64,000 nucleotides of DNA from NCBI GenBank assembly GCA_965200045.1, contig OZ241330.1, positions 434,001 through 498,000 on the forward strand. The letters are read 5' to 3'. This DNA comes from Bin25 sp026709415 (lineage in GTDB: Bacteria; Bacteroidota; Bacteroidia; Flavobacteriales; Flavobacteriaceae). Both the position numbers and the translations under genes were made by a program. The notes under the pieces were generated by a model. That model saw only the letters and a program-made list of their open reading frames with translations, was not told where the DNA came from and ran no database searches. Shown piece by piece: positions 63,859 to 64,000 of this stretch. Each line of letters starts with the position of its first letter. The stretch's first letter is position 1.

Positions 63859-64000
63859 ATCAGTTAAATTCGATTTTTGGATTTAAAAATCTCAAGGTTC
63901 ATCAAATTAAATCAAAACTTGATTCCATTATTTCCAAACATCCCTATTTCCATTTAGCTCAATTGTACCGTCTTCAATTAAACAAACGGACGCCATCAAA
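63852..64000 (+). CDS. Start of a gene following lptE, truncated by the window end
   Basis: Begins with an ATG overlapping the lptE stop (ATGGTAA) and stays open to the window end (49 complete codons: MVNQLNSIFGFKNLKVHQIK then LDSIISKHPYFHLAQLYRLQL). In Bacteroidota the gene between lptE and secG often codes a TPR-like protein with an HPYFQ-type motif, which fits the HPYFHLAQ seen here. Function unknown. Confidence 0.65.
   Translation, partial: MVNQLNSIFGFKNLKVHQIKSKLDSIISKHPYFHLAQLYRLQLNKRTPS

Noticed and set aside
1..64000. CRISPR array, rRNA, prophage or integrase
   Set aside because: No regularly spaced repeats, rRNA segments, phage structural genes or intact integrase/transposase motifs were seen on either strand.

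Overview
The window is a chromosomal segment of an A+T-rich Bacteroidota bacterium. It has a SusC/SusD pair, TAnnTTTG-type promoter boxes, and two gene strings typical of Bacteroidota: ftsK-lolA-lptG-ribBA and miaB-sigma54 activator-lptE. The class (Flavobacteriia or Cytophagia) cannot be settled from the sequence alone.

Layout. 0-5.3 kb holds the tail of one discoidin-like protein and a whole DUF4998-type lipoprotein, then core genes: a LolC/E-type permease, a NamZ-like exo-muramidase, queE and a VOC protein. About 5.4-39.3 kb is a large carbohydrate-use island that looks A+T-richer than its flanks. Its left half reads on the minus strand: SusC, SusD, an FG-GAP/UnbV lipoprotein, GH92, a six-hairpin glycosidase, then a cytoplasmic cassette of UxuA-like protein, sugar porter and SDR. 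An unclassified secreted TIM-barrel protein and two regulators (AraC, LacI) follow. The right half reads plus: RraA-like protein, a second sugar porter, an IS relic, a second SDR, a solute-binding-like protein without signal peptide, a lactonase, a canonical mannonate dehydratase and a secreted GH38. 39.4-49.1 kb is housekeeping: folD, ffh, nhaC, ftsK, lolA, lptG, a ribBA with a degenerate second domain, and tRNA-Ser(UGA). 49.1-60.4 kb is accessory: hypothetical proteins, the mobile mystery protein A/B pair (XRE + Fic), a DUF6607-type protein, an MBL hydrolase, a broken HepT/MntA pair, and a type III restriction-modification system with three +1 frame breaks, one of them in a poly-G tract. 60.4-64 kb holds miaB, a sigma-54 activator, lptE and the start of one more gene.

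How the island could work (inference). GH92 and GH38, both alpha-mannosidase families, with the six-hairpin enzyme would release mannose from an alpha-mannan or N-glycan-like polymer captured by SusCD. Sugar porters would import it. The cytoplasmic SDR, lactonase and mannonate dehydratase are exactly the steps needed to turn free mannose into mannonolactone, mannonate and 2-keto-3-deoxygluconate, and the RraA-like protein could be an aldolase for the last step. This would be an oxidative, non-phosphorylating mannose route coded as a PUL. Three near-identical LacI-type palindromes stand before the AraC/LacI region, before rraA and before uxuA, and tie these genes into one regulon. The minus-strand UxuA paralogue has lost a predicted metal ligand and probably does something else.
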